Shown piece after piece: positions 34,186 to 41,915 of a DNA stretch of 64,000 bases; position 1 is the stretch's first letter, and each line of letters starts with the position of its first letter. The notes under the pieces were generated by a model. That model saw only the letters and a list, made by a program, of their open reading frames with translations. It ran no database searches and was not told where the DNA came from. The position numbers and the translations under genes were made by a program. The stretch lies in NCBI RefSeq assembly GCF_003319125.1, contig NZ_QOHG01000008.1:124001-188000 (forward strand). Reading direction: 5' to 3'. The DNA is from Blastococcus sp. TF02A-26. Its GTDB lineage: Bacteria > Actinomycetota > Actinomycetes > Mycobacteriales > Geodermatophilaceae.

Positions 34186-34739
34186 CGGCGGCCGCGCAGC
34201 TGCCGGGCGCCCAGGACGAGGGCGAGCAGGAGCACCGCCGCGGCGCCGAGGCCGATGACCAGGCCGGACGACGACGAGCCGGCCGGCTGCCCGGCCGAGG
34301 CCTCGCTGACCGGCGCCGGGGTGCCGGTCGGGTCCCCGGCCACGGTGAAGGACAGCGTCCCGGAGACGGGGTGACCGTCGGCGGAGGTCACCCGCCAGGC
34401 GACGGAGTAGGCGCCGGCGGGCAGGTCGGCGGTGAGGGGCTGGGTCAGGGTCGTGCCGACGACCTCGGCCGCTCCCCGGGTCGCATCCGTGCCGTCCGGT
34501 CCGGTCACGGCCACCTCCGCGCCCAGCTCCTGGACGACACCGGAGAACTCCAGCGCCACCTCCGCCGGCGCGGTGGTCACCGACGAGCCGTCCGCCGGCG
34601 TGGCGCCGGTGAGCGCGTCGTGCGCCGAGGCGGCGGGGATGCCGAGTCCGACCAGCACCACGGAGAGCGCGGTGCCGAGCGCGAGCGTCGACAGCAGTCG
34701 CCGGAGAGGTGTTCCCGGGGCGGGGGGTCGTCGGCTCAT
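34182..34739 (-). CDS. copC: CopC-domain periplasmic copper protein
   Basis: 185 residues. A signal peptide (STLALGTALSVVLVGLGIPA, cleaved after ASA) exposes an N-terminal His (HDALTGATPADGS), a copper ligand in this family, and the second conserved His is in SADGHPVSG near residue 118. A Ser/Gly linker and C-terminal membrane helix (LVIGLGAAAVLLLALVLG) anchor it to the membrane, typical of actinobacterial CopC. ATG 34739 starts MSRRPPAPGTP. It is followed by copD with a 4-nt overlap; the CHRD gene is divergent. Confidence 0.9.
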   Translation of the reverse strand: MSRRPPAPGTPLRRLLSTLALGTALSVVLVGLGIPAASAHDALTGATPADGSSVTTAPAEVALEFSGVVQELGAEVAVTGPDGTDATRGAAEVVGTTLTQPLTADLPAGAYSVAWRVTSADGHPVSGTLSFTVAGDPTGTPAPVSEASAGQPAGSSSSGLVIGLGAAAVLLLALVLGARQLRGRR

Positions 34740-35019
34740 GTCCGGCCTTCGCACGCCGACGGCCCGCCGGTTCGGCGGTGCTGCGGGGACCAGGGGACAC
34801 GTCGCGGTGAACCGATCCCGACCCGGTCGCCGAAGACCCCGCAGAGACGGCAGTCGAGCCCCCGGGCCGGAGTCGCCGTCCGGCCCCTTCCCCGGGCCCG
34901 AACCGCGGTCGACGCACCCCACGCGCCGGCCGGACCGACCGGTCGCGGCAACAGCCCGCGCCGGGACCGCCCTCGTCCCTGCGACGTCGGTGCACACCTC
35001 TCAACCCCAGGAGAAGTCC

Positions 35020-35787
35020 ATGCGCAAGGCACTCGCACTCCCCACCGTCGCCCTGGCCGCGGCGGCGTTCCCGCTCCTGACGATGACCGGCGCCTCCGCC
35101 CACGAGGGCGCGCACAGCTACCAGGCGGACCTCGGTGCGCTCAACGAGTCCGGCGTCAGCGGCACCGGCATGGTGACCATCGACGGCACCACCGCCACGG
35201 TCATGATCAACGCCTCCGGTCTGCTGGCCGGTGCGCCGCACGCGCAGCACTTCCACATCGGTGCCCAGGGCGCGTGTCCGACCGAGGCCGACGACACCAA
35301 CGGCGACGGCTTCGTCAGCGTCTCCGAGGGCGTGCCCTACTACGGGGCCATCGGCTCGTCGCTGACCACCACGGGTGACACCAGCCCCGACAGCGGCCTG
35401 GCGATCGACCGGTTCCCGACCGACGGCACCATCGCCTACGAGCGCACCTTCGAGGTCACCCCCGACGTCGCCGCGTCGTTCGAGGCCGGCACCGCGGTGC
35501 TGGTCCTGCACGGCGTCGACAAGGACGGCAGCGGCACCTACGACGGCGACGTCATGAGCGACCTCGACCCGTCGCTGCCCATGGAGGCCACCGCTCCGGC
35601 CGCCTGCGGGTCCTTCGACGCCGCCCAGATGGGCACCGCGCCCACGGGTGGCGCGGAGACCGGTGGCGGCAGCACCGCCGGCATGGAGCAGCAGGTCGCC
35701 ATGGGCGTCGGTGCCGCCGCGCTCGTCGGCGCGGCTGCGGCCGGTGCCGTCGCCTACCGCCGTCGCCAGGCCACCGACCAGGCCTGA
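35020..35787 (+). CDS. CHRD-domain secreted protein with sorting-signal-like tail
   Basis: 255 residues. Signal peptide MRKALALPTVALAAAAFPLL, then a CHRD-like beta domain (residues ~30-200) containing GAPHAQHFHIGAQGACP. The tail has TGGAETGGG, a hydrophobic helix (VAMGVGAAALVGAAAAGAVA) and a basic end YRRRQ, the layout of a cell-wall sorting signal but without LPxTG. AGGAG precedes ATG 35020. A class F sortase gene starts 75 bp downstream and may anchor it. CHRD proteins are extracellular; function poorly known. Confidence 0.85.
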   Translation: MRKALALPTVALAAAAFPLLTMTGASAHEGAHSYQADLGALNESGVSGTGMVTIDGTTATVMINASGLLAGAPHAQHFHIGAQGACPTEADDTNGDGFVSVSEGVPYYGAIGSSLTTTGDTSPDSGLAIDRFPTDGTIAYERTFEVTPDVAASFEAGTAVLVLHGVDKDGSGTYDGDVMSDLDPSLPMEATAPAACGSFDAAQMGTAPTGGAETGGGSTAGMEQQVAMGVGAAALVGAAAAGAVAYRRRQATDQA

Positions 35788-35862
35788 TCCGGACGCCGTG
35801 TCGCGCGGAGCCTCCTCCCGCGCGGCACGGCCCGGCCGGCTCCCCAGCCTCCGGAGGACCCC

Positions 35863-36549
35863 GTGACCGCACGCCGTTCGTCTCGCACCTGGCTCCTCGC
35901 CGCTCTCGCCCTGGCGGTGATCGGGGTCGTCGCCCTGGTCGTGCTGGTCACCGGGCAGCAGTCCCCGCCGCAGCCGTCGCCGGCGGCGGGCGGCACGAGC
36001 TCCTCGGCGGCATCCCCGGGCGAGGACGACCCCGCGCCCCCTCCGCCGTCACCCGACGGCACGCCGACCGCGGAGGCCGCACCGGTCGCGGCGCCAGTGT
36101 CGGTGGCGGTCCCGACCATCGGCGTCACCAGCGACCTGATGGACCTCGGCCTGAACCCCGACGGCACCGTCGAGGTCCCCCCGCTGGAGCGGGACGACCG
36201 CGCCGGCTGGTACGAGCCCGGCCCGGAGCCCGGCGCCGTCGGCCCGGCCGTGATCCTCGGTCACGTCGACTCCGCCGAGTACGGACCGGGCGTCTTCTAC
36301 GACCTCGGGGCGCTGACCCCCGGTGACCCGATCGAGGTCTCGCGCGCCGACGGGACCGTGGCGGTCTTCACGGTGGACCGGGTCGAGGTCCACCCCAAGG
36401 ACGAGTTCCCGACCATCGAGGTCTACGGCAACACCCCGGACCCGCAGCTGCGCCTGATCACCTGCGGCGGCGACTTCGACAACTCGGCCCGGAGCTACGA
36501 GGACAACGTCGTCGTCTTCGCCTCCCTTCGGGAGACGCGCGCCGCCTGA
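35863..36549 (+). CDS. Class F sortase
   Basis: 228 residues. An N-terminal membrane anchor (WLLAALALAVIGVVALVVLV), a Pro/Ser-rich linker and a sortase domain from ~residue 80. Catalytic His is in ILGHVDSAEYG near 133, Cys in LRLITCGGDF near 199, and Arg in SARSYEDNVVVFA near 208, completing the His-Cys-Arg set. It is a transpeptidase acting outside the membrane; the adjacent CHRD protein is the obvious candidate substrate. GTG 35863 is preceded by GGAGGA. Confidence 0.92.
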   Translation: MTARRSSRTWLLAALALAVIGVVALVVLVTGQQSPPQPSPAAGGTSSSAASPGEDDPAPPPPSPDGTPTAEAAPVAAPVSVAVPTIGVTSDLMDLGLNPDGTVEVPPLERDDRAGWYEPGPEPGAVGPAVILGHVDSAEYGPGVFYDLGALTPGDPIEVSRADGTVAVFTVDRVEVHPKDEFPTIEVYGNTPDPQLRLITCGGDFDNSARSYEDNVVVFASLRETRAA

Positions 36550-36587
36550 GCCGGGCGCTCGAACGCGTCGGTGGGAGAGAGGTGCGG

Positions 36588-36923
36588 TCAGCGGGGCTGC
36601 GCGGGGTTGGTCGGGTCGCCGTGGGACGGCGGGTTGACCGGCGGCCCACTCGTGGCCTCCGAGACCTTCGAGCCGGTGCTGGCCGCGACCGGATCGTCGG
36701 CGCCGGTCGCGGCCGGGTCGCCACCGGAGGGCTGCACTCCGGCCTCGAGCGACGACAGCCGGTGCTTCATGGCCTGGACCACCTGGATGCGGTTGGCGTG
36801 ACCCTGCTCGTAGGTCAGCAGGGTCTGCAGACCCGCCGCGTCCAGCGTGCGGATGCGGGAGACCAGCGCTCCGGTCTGCAGGTGGTCGTAGTCGGGGATC
36901 GGCAGTTCGTCGTGCTGCGGCAT
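36588..36923 (-). CDS. Conserved small actinobacterial protein (LPIPDYDHL type)
   Basis: 111 residues. The first ~65 residues (ELPIPDYDHLQTGALVSRIR, then LLTYEQGHANRIQVVQAMKH) form a short helical domain seen in many actinobacterial proteins of unknown role; the rest is a disordered Pro/Gly/Ser tail. It stands alone on the minus strand between the sortase gene and the Vms1-like gene. Confidence 0.72.
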   Translation of the reverse strand: MPQHDELPIPDYDHLQTGALVSRIRTLDAAGLQTLLTYEQGHANRIQVVQAMKHRLSSLEAGVQPSGGDPAATGADDPVAASTGSKVSEATSGPPVNPPSHGDPTNPAQPR

Positions 36924-37064
36924 GTCCGGCGCCTACCCCGGCCCGGCGGGGACGACACCGGGGTGTGAGGCCCAGGTCGGTGGGTAGGCGGCTCGTACGA
37001 GGGATGCGCCGCTCAGCCCCTGCGGCCGCCCGGACTCGTGCTACCGAGGAGTTGCCCCACCGTC

Positions 37065-38195
37065 ATGGACGTGTCCTTCCTGCAGCCGGTGATCACCGCC
37101 GCCGGGCCCTTCGCCACGGTCTGCGCCGACGTCACGCACACGACCGAGAACGCCGACACCGAGCTCGGCCTCCGCGTCCGGGCCATCGCCGAGCGGCTCA
37201 CGGAGCAGGGCGCGCCGGAATCGGTCGTCGAGGTGGTCCGGAGCCGGCTGCTCGAGGCCAACGACGGCGGCGACGTCGCCACCCTGCGGGGCCGGGCGCT
37301 GGTCGTGGCCGCGGACGGCAGCGTGGTGCTGGACCAGGCCCTGGCCGACTCCCCGCGCCAGGAGGTCGCCGAGTACGCGCCGTCCCCGGACCTGCTGCCG
37401 GTGCTCCGGCAGTCCTCCGGCCGGGTGCCCCACCTCGTCGTCGTGGCCGACCGGGTGGGTGCGGACATCACGGTCTCCGGCCTGCGCGGCCTCCCCGACG
37501 AGGAGGAGCAGGTGGACGGCGACAGCTTCCACATGCGGAAGGTCAAGGTCGGCGGCTGGGCCCACAACACGTACATGCACACCGCCGAGAACCAGTGGGA
37601 GGAGAACGCCGGCAAGGTCGCCGACGAGGTCACGTCCCTCGCCCGGCGTACCGGCGCCCGTTTCGTGCTGGTCGCCGGCGACGTCCGGGCCCGGCAGATC
37701 CTCACCGACCTGGCCGGTGACTCGTGGAAGGACCTCGTCGTCTCGATCGACGAGGGCGGCCGCGCTGCCGGCGCCGACCGCGAGCCGGTCGACCGCCGCG
37801 CCGCCGAGCTGGTCGCCGAGCACGAGGCCCACGAGGAGGCCGAGACCGTGGAGAAGATCGCCTCCGCGGGCGCCCACGGCCTCGCGGTGACCGGGACGGC
37901 GTCGGTCGTCGAGGCACTGCGCAAGGGCCAGGTGGAGACGCTCGTGCTGGCCGACCGGCCCGACGACGAGCAGCTCCTCGTCGGCGACTCGCCCACCGTC
38001 CTCGGCGTCGGCCAGACCGACATGGACGCCCTCGGCACGCACGGGACCGCCGTCCCGGCCGACCGCGCGCTCATCGCCGCGGCCGTGGCGTCGGCCGCCG
38101 CGGTCGTCGTCGTCCCGCGTGCGGCCATGCCCGGCGACATCCCGGTCGCCGCCATCCTGCGCTACACCGACGACTCCACGCCGTCGGCTCAGTGA
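37065..38195 (+). CDS. Rv2629-like Vms1/Ankzf1-type (baeRF2) release-factor-related protein
   Basis: 376 residues beginning MDVSFLQPVITAAGPFATVC. The central region (GADITVSGLRG to HNTYMHTAENQWEENAGKVA) and C-terminal Rossmann-like part (IASAGAHGLAVTGTASVVEA) match the M. tuberculosis Rv2629 type, a bacterial branch of eRF1-like/Vms1 peptidyl-tRNA hydrolase or ribosome-hibernation factors. A Gln in NQWEENAGK may serve the role of the catalytic Gln. It leads a run of small genes on the same strand, probably a stress-related operon. Function is inferred from family only. Confidence 0.82.
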   Translation: MDVSFLQPVITAAGPFATVCADVTHTTENADTELGLRVRAIAERLTEQGAPESVVEVVRSRLLEANDGGDVATLRGRALVVAADGSVVLDQALADSPRQEVAEYAPSPDLLPVLRQSSGRVPHLVVVADRVGADITVSGLRGLPDEEEQVDGDSFHMRKVKVGGWAHNTYMHTAENQWEENAGKVADEVTSLARRTGARFVLVAGDVRARQILTDLAGDSWKDLVVSIDEGGRAAGADREPVDRRAAELVAEHEAHEEAETVEKIASAGAHGLAVTGTASVVEALRKGQVETLVLADRPDDEQLLVGDSPTVLGVGQTDMDALGTHGTAVPADRALIAAAVASAAAVVVVPRAAMPGDIPVAAILRYTDDSTPSAQ

Positions 38196-38224
38196 CCCCC
38201 GTCCCCACGAACGAGAGGAACCCC

Positions 38225-38482
38225 GTGACCGACCCGCACCAGGCCGCCACGTCCCCCGGCACCGACCAGGGCAGCATCGATCGCCGCGCCGCCATCGCCG
38301 AGGCACTCGGCAAGGAGGTGTGGCCGGCCGACCGCGACGCCCTGGTGGCCAAGGCCCAGGAGGGCACTCCTTCCGACCGGGTGCTCGCCGACCTGCAGCG
38401 ACTCCCCGCCGGCCGCACGTTCGAGAACGTGCAGGAGGTCGCCGAGGCCCTGGGCCTGGGCACCGAGCAGCAGCGCTTCTGA
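38225..38482 (+). CDS. DUF2795-domain small protein
   Basis: 85 residues from GTG 38225 (GAGAGGAA just upstream). The helical segment VWPADRDALVAKAQEGTPSD then DRVLADLQRLPAGRTFENVQ matches the DUF2795 pattern of small actinobacterial proteins, where a loop with LP and Y/F precedes a final helix. It lies 29 bp after the Vms1-like gene and 10 bp before the next gene; likely the same transcript. Function unknown. Confidence 0.78.
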   Translation: MTDPHQAATSPGTDQGSIDRRAAIAEALGKEVWPADRDALVAKAQEGTPSDRVLADLQRLPAGRTFENVQEVAEALGLGTEQQRF

Positions 38483-38492
38483 GGAGGACGCC

Positions 38493-38723
38493 GTGGTCAC
38501 CATGAAGGAGCCCAGCCCCGAGGCGCTGGCGAACGTCACCGAGCACAACGTCGAGACCCGCGCCCAGTTGCTGCCCGAGGAGGAGGCGCTGAAGGGCAGC
38601 GGCATGGAGGAGGTGGCCGCCGAGGTCATCCTCGCCGAGTCGGAGGAGCGCACCGTGCACGCCGACCCCGACGACGCCCAGGGCGCACACCGCACCTCCG
38701 AGGAGACGGCGGACCTGCCCTGA
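38493..38723 (+). CDS. Small acidic hypothetical protein
   Basis: 76 residues, very Glu-rich, starting VVTMKEPSPEALANVTEHNV; no domain. GTG 38493 has AGGAGG 6 bp upstream; ATG 38502 is an alternative start. The stop TGA overlaps the CTG that seems to start the thioesterase gene. Probably intrinsically disordered; co-transcribed with the neighbours. Confidence 0.7.
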   Translation: MVTMKEPSPEALANVTEHNVETRAQLLPEEEALKGSGMEEVAAEVILAESEERTVHADPDDAQGAHRTSEETADLP

Positions 38724-39139
38724 GCGGGCCGTCCGAGCACCGCGTCCACGAGCACGAGGTCCAGCTGCGCTGGGGTGACGCCGACGCCTACGGGCACGTC
38801 AACCACGCCCGCGCGCTGGGCCCGCTCGAGGACGCGCGGCTGGCCATGGCACAGGGCAGCCCGGGGACGGTGGCCGGCCGCGAGCCGGACATCATCCTGG
38901 CGCGGCTGGAGGTCGACTACCTCCGCCAGCTGCGCTACCGGGTGGGGGAGCGGTTGTGCGTGCGCACCCGGGTGCTCCGGCTGGGCACGAAGTCGTTCAC
39001 CGTGCGCCAGGAGCTGACCCAGGACGGCGAGGTGGCCATCCGGGCCGACGCCGTGATGGTGCTGTTCGACTTCGCCACCGACGCCAGCCGGCCCCTCACG
39101 GAGGCCGAACGTGCGTACTGGAGCGGCTTCCAGGCGTGA
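38720..39139 (+). CDS. Acyl-CoA thioesterase (4HBT hotdog fold)
   Basis: About 139 residues. VQLRWGDADAYGHVNHARAL is the classic 4-hydroxybenzoyl-CoA thioesterase motif with catalytic Asp, and the remaining hotdog fold (RLEVDYLRQLRYRVGERLCV, VMVLFDF) is complete. There is no ATG, GTG or TTG upstream of that motif in this frame; the only reasonable start is CTG 38720, in a CTGA overlap with the preceding stop. The first ATG (38846) would remove the active site. Its stop overlaps the next GTG. It cleaves acyl-CoA thioesters; chain preference unknown. Confidence 0.83.
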   Translation: MSGPSEHRVHEHEVQLRWGDADAYGHVNHARALGPLEDARLAMAQGSPGTVAGREPDIILARLEVDYLRQLRYRVGERLCVRTRVLRLGTKSFTVRQELTQDGEVAIRADAVMVLFDFATDASRPLTEAERAYWSGFQA

Positions 39140-40023
39140 GCTTCTCCGCGGAGTTCGACGAGCGGCGGGTCGCCGTCGCCGACGACGTCACCCTCAGGGT
39201 GCGGGTCGGCGGCGACGGCCCGCCCGTCGTGCTGCTGCACGGTCACCCGCGCACGCACACGACCTGGCACCGGGTCGCGCCGCTGCTCGTGGCGGCCGGG
39301 CACACCGTCGTCTGCCCCGACCTGCGCGGCTACGGCCGGTCGAGCGCGCCCGCGCCGCGGCCGGACCACGCGCAGGCGTCCAAGCGAGCGATGGCCGCGG
39401 ACGTGGTGACCCTCATGCGGGAGCTGGGCTCCGAGCGGTTCGCCGTCGTCGGGCACGACCGGGGCAGCTACGTCGCCCTGCGGCTCGCCCTGGACCACCC
39501 CGAGGCGGTCACCCACCTCGCCGTCGTCGACTGCGTCCCGATCGTCGAGCACCTCGACCGCGCCGACGCACGCTTCGCGACGGCGTGGTGGCACTGGTTC
39601 TTCTTCGCCCAGCCGGGCAAGCCCGAGCAGGCGATCGGCGCCGATCCCGAGGCCTGGTACGGCGCACACGCGCCCGGGAAGGCCGAGGCGATGGGACCCC
39701 AGAACCACGCCGACTTCCTCGCCGCCATCCGGGACCCGGACACCGTCCGGGCGATGCTCGAGGACTACCGCGCCGGCCTCACCGTCGACCGGGAGCACGA
39801 GGAGGCGGACCGGGCCGAGGGCCGTCGGGTGCGCTGCCCCACCCTGGTGCTGTGGTCGGCCCGCGACGACCTCGAGGACCTGCACGGCGACCCCCGCGCG
39901 ATCTGGCGGGACTGGACCGACGACCTCCGTGGCGGGCACGCGATCGACAGCGGCCACCACGTGGCCGAGGAGGCGCCCGACGAGCTGGTCGCGGCGCTGG
40001 TCCCCTTCCTGGGTGACATGTGA
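39136..40023 (+). CDS. Alpha/beta hydrolase, haloacetate/fluoroacetate dehalogenase-like
   Basis: 295 residues. HGHPRTHTTWHRVAP and CPDLRGYGRSSAP are typical of the dehalogenase/epoxide hydrolase branch; the nucleophile is Asp in VGHDRGSYV near 110, not Ser, and the catalytic His is in DSGHHVAEEAP near 275. WWHWFFFAQPGKPE resembles the cap region of fluoroacetate dehalogenase. Halide-binding residues cannot be confirmed by eye, so dehalogenase versus epoxide hydrolase remains open. GTG 39136 overlaps the thioesterase stop by 4 nt. Confidence 0.87.
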   Translation: MSFSAEFDERRVAVADDVTLRVRVGGDGPPVVLLHGHPRTHTTWHRVAPLLVAAGHTVVCPDLRGYGRSSAPAPRPDHAQASKRAMAADVVTLMRELGSERFAVVGHDRGSYVALRLALDHPEAVTHLAVVDCVPIVEHLDRADARFATAWWHWFFFAQPGKPEQAIGADPEAWYGAHAPGKAEAMGPQNHADFLAAIRDPDTVRAMLEDYRAGLTVDREHEEADRAEGRRVRCPTLVLWSARDDLEDLHGDPRAIWRDWTDDLRGGHAIDSGHHVAEEAPDELVAALVPFLGDM

Positions 40024-40055
40024 TCCCCGCGGGCCGGGCGGGGTAGGGAACGCGC

Positions 40056-40526
40056 ATGCCGAAGACGACGAAGAGCGGGACCGCGAAGAAGAGCGAGATC
40101 CCGAGCACCCTGAAGCGGTCGGACCAGAAGGCGCAGCGGACCTTCGCCAAGGCGCACGACTCCGCGCTGGACTCCTACGGCGACGAGGAGCGGGCCAACC
40201 GGACGGCGTGGTCGGCGGTCAAGCACACCCACGAGAAGGTCGGCGACCACTGGGAGCCCAAGGAGGGCGGCAAGAAGGGCCCCTCCGACGCCCAGGCCGC
40301 CGGCGGTCGCGGCACCGGCAAGAAGACCAAGGGCGGCGTCGACGCCAACGCCACCAAGGAGCACCTGCTGAAGCTGGCCAAGAAGCTGGACATCCGCGGC
40401 CGCTCGGACATGAAGAAGAAGGAACTGGTCGACGCCATCCAGAAGGCCAACACCAAGGAGACGGCGGCGGCGCGGAAGAAGAAGTCGTCGAAGTCCTCCG
40501 CGAAGTCCTCCGCGAAGAAGAAGTAG
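40056..40526 (+). CDS. ChaB-domain protein with basic C-terminus
   Basis: 156 residues. Residues ~15-70 (EIPSTLKRSDQKAQRTFAKA, ANRTAWSAVKHTHEKVGDHW) match the ChaB domain, and residues ~105-135 (KEHLLKLAKKLDIRGRSDMK) a Rho N-terminal/SAP-like helical nucleic-acid-binding motif. The tail is almost all Lys, Ser and Ala, histone-like. ChaB was named for cation transport regulation but such basic forms probably bind nucleic acid. ATG 40056 starts MPKTTKSGT. Confidence 0.85.
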   Translation: MPKTTKSGTAKKSEIPSTLKRSDQKAQRTFAKAHDSALDSYGDEERANRTAWSAVKHTHEKVGDHWEPKEGGKKGPSDAQAAGGRGTGKKTKGGVDANATKEHLLKLAKKLDIRGRSDMKKKELVDAIQKANTKETAAARKKKSSKSSAKSSAKKK

Positions 40527-40535
40527 CCCGGGCGC

Positions 40536-41894
40536 TCAGCCGGCGGGGAGGAGCAGCAGCTCCTCCTGCCGGCCGCCCAGGTACTCCACCCCGTCGGCGG
40601 TGAGGAGCACGCCCTCCTCCAGTCCCATGCGGACGCACTGCCCGCCCCACTCGGGGATCGGCGCGCGCACGCACAGCTCGAGCGCGAACGCCGTGTCCGG
40701 GCGCAGCGGGTGCCCGCCCGGACCGGGGACGCCGTCCTGCTCGTCCCACAGGCCGATCTCCGGACCCGCGCCGTGGCCGTGCACGCCGATGGGGTGCGAG
40801 TAGACCTCGCCGTCGATGCACTCGGCGGCGGCGGCGGCGCGGGTGGCGGCGAGGACCTCGTCGCCGGTGCGGCCGGGCCGCATCTGCCCGGTGGTGAGGT
40901 CCTGCAGCCGCGTGCCCAGCGCGAAGGCGTCGGCCAGCCCGGCGGGGGCCGCCGTCTCCCCGGGCCGCAACACGTACGCCGACCGCTGCAGGTCCCCGGT
41001 GAGGCCGAGGGTGGACGCACCGACGTCGCAGTGCACCAGGTCACCGGGCTGCACCGGCTCGTCGTAGGGCACGGCCGGGAGCAGCGTGCCGCGTGCGGCC
41101 ACCGGTGGCACGCCGGCCCGCTGCAGGTCCACGACCGGGTGGAACCAGGGCGCCAGCCCCAGATCGGTGAGGCGCTGCCGCAGCCACCAGGCCAGATCCG
41201 CCGCCGAGGTCTCGCCGACCCGGAGGACGGCGGGGGAGTAGGCCTCCGCGACGACGTCCTGGATCCGGGCGTCCAGCGCCCGCAGGGCCGTCACCTCCTC
41301 CGGCAACCGGGTCTCCAGCCAGCGGACGACGAGCGTCTCGGCCGACACCAGCCGGTCGGCCCACGGGCCGAGGGCCTCGACCAGCTGCCCGTGGTCGGAG
41401 TGGGAGAGGCCGTCGGCTGCGGCGCAGCCGGGGGAGACGTCGATCCCGATCGCCCGGGGCGCGGCCTGGTCGACGAAGCGCCGCACCGCGGCCCACTGCG
41501 ACTGCTCGGCGGACTGCCCCGGCACCTCGTCGGCAGACCAGGCGGGCAGGAACTGGCCCACCGGGTAGCGCGAGACCGCGACCGGCGTGACCCCGTCGTC
41601 GCTGCGGTGCAGGACGAGGATCGTGCGGCGCCGGGCGGAGAGCCAGGTCGCGGGCAGCAACGTGCCGAGCACGGGGTCCTCTGCGTTCTCGCGCCCGGAG
41701 ACCAGCCAGAGGTCGATGCCGGCCTCGTCCATCAGGTCGGGCAGCAGCTCCAGCAGCCGCTCGGTCAGCCAGCGGTCCCGGACGTCGGCCTGCTCGCGCA
41801 ACGGCAGGGGCACCGTGCGTGCGACGTCCCCGCTCCGGGCGGGCAGGAGGTCACGGACCACACGGACAGGGAAGCAGAGAACCGCCCGCGGCAC
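40536..41894 (-). CDS. M24-family metallopeptidase (Xaa-Pro aminopeptidase-like)
   Basis: 452 residues in the longest form. The C-terminal half is a pita-bread creatinase/aminopeptidase fold: VHCDVG, LTGDLQRSAYV, HGHGAGPEIGLWDE (metal His) and ALELCVRAP, MGLEEGVLLT near the end. The first metal Asp in HCDVG is clear; the others partly depart from the consensus, so hydrolase activity is likely but not certain. The N-terminal ~200 residues are the creatinase N-like domain. GTG 41894 or GTG 41861 could be the start. It converges on chaB with a 9 bp gap. Confidence 0.82.
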   Translation of the reverse strand: MPRAVLCFPVRVVRDLLPARSGDVARTVPLPLREQADVRDRWLTERLLELLPDLMDEAGIDLWLVSGRENAEDPVLGTLLPATWLSARRRTILVLHRSDDGVTPVAVSRYPVGQFLPAWSADEVPGQSAEQSQWAAVRRFVDQAAPRAIGIDVSPGCAAADGLSHSDHGQLVEALGPWADRLVSAETLVVRWLETRLPEEVTALRALDARIQDVVAEAYSPAVLRVGETSAADLAWWLRQRLTDLGLAPWFHPVVDLQRAGVPPVAARGTLLPAVPYDEPVQPGDLVHCDVGASTLGLTGDLQRSAYVLRPGETAAPAGLADAFALGTRLQDLTTGQMRPGRTGDEVLAATRAAAAAECIDGEVYSHPIGVHGHGAGPEIGLWDEQDGVPGPGGHPLRPDTAFALELCVRAPIPEWGGQCVRMGLEEGVLLTADGVEYLGGRQEELLLLPAG

Positions 41895-41915
41895 CCGGCG
41901 AACCGGGAGTCCGGC

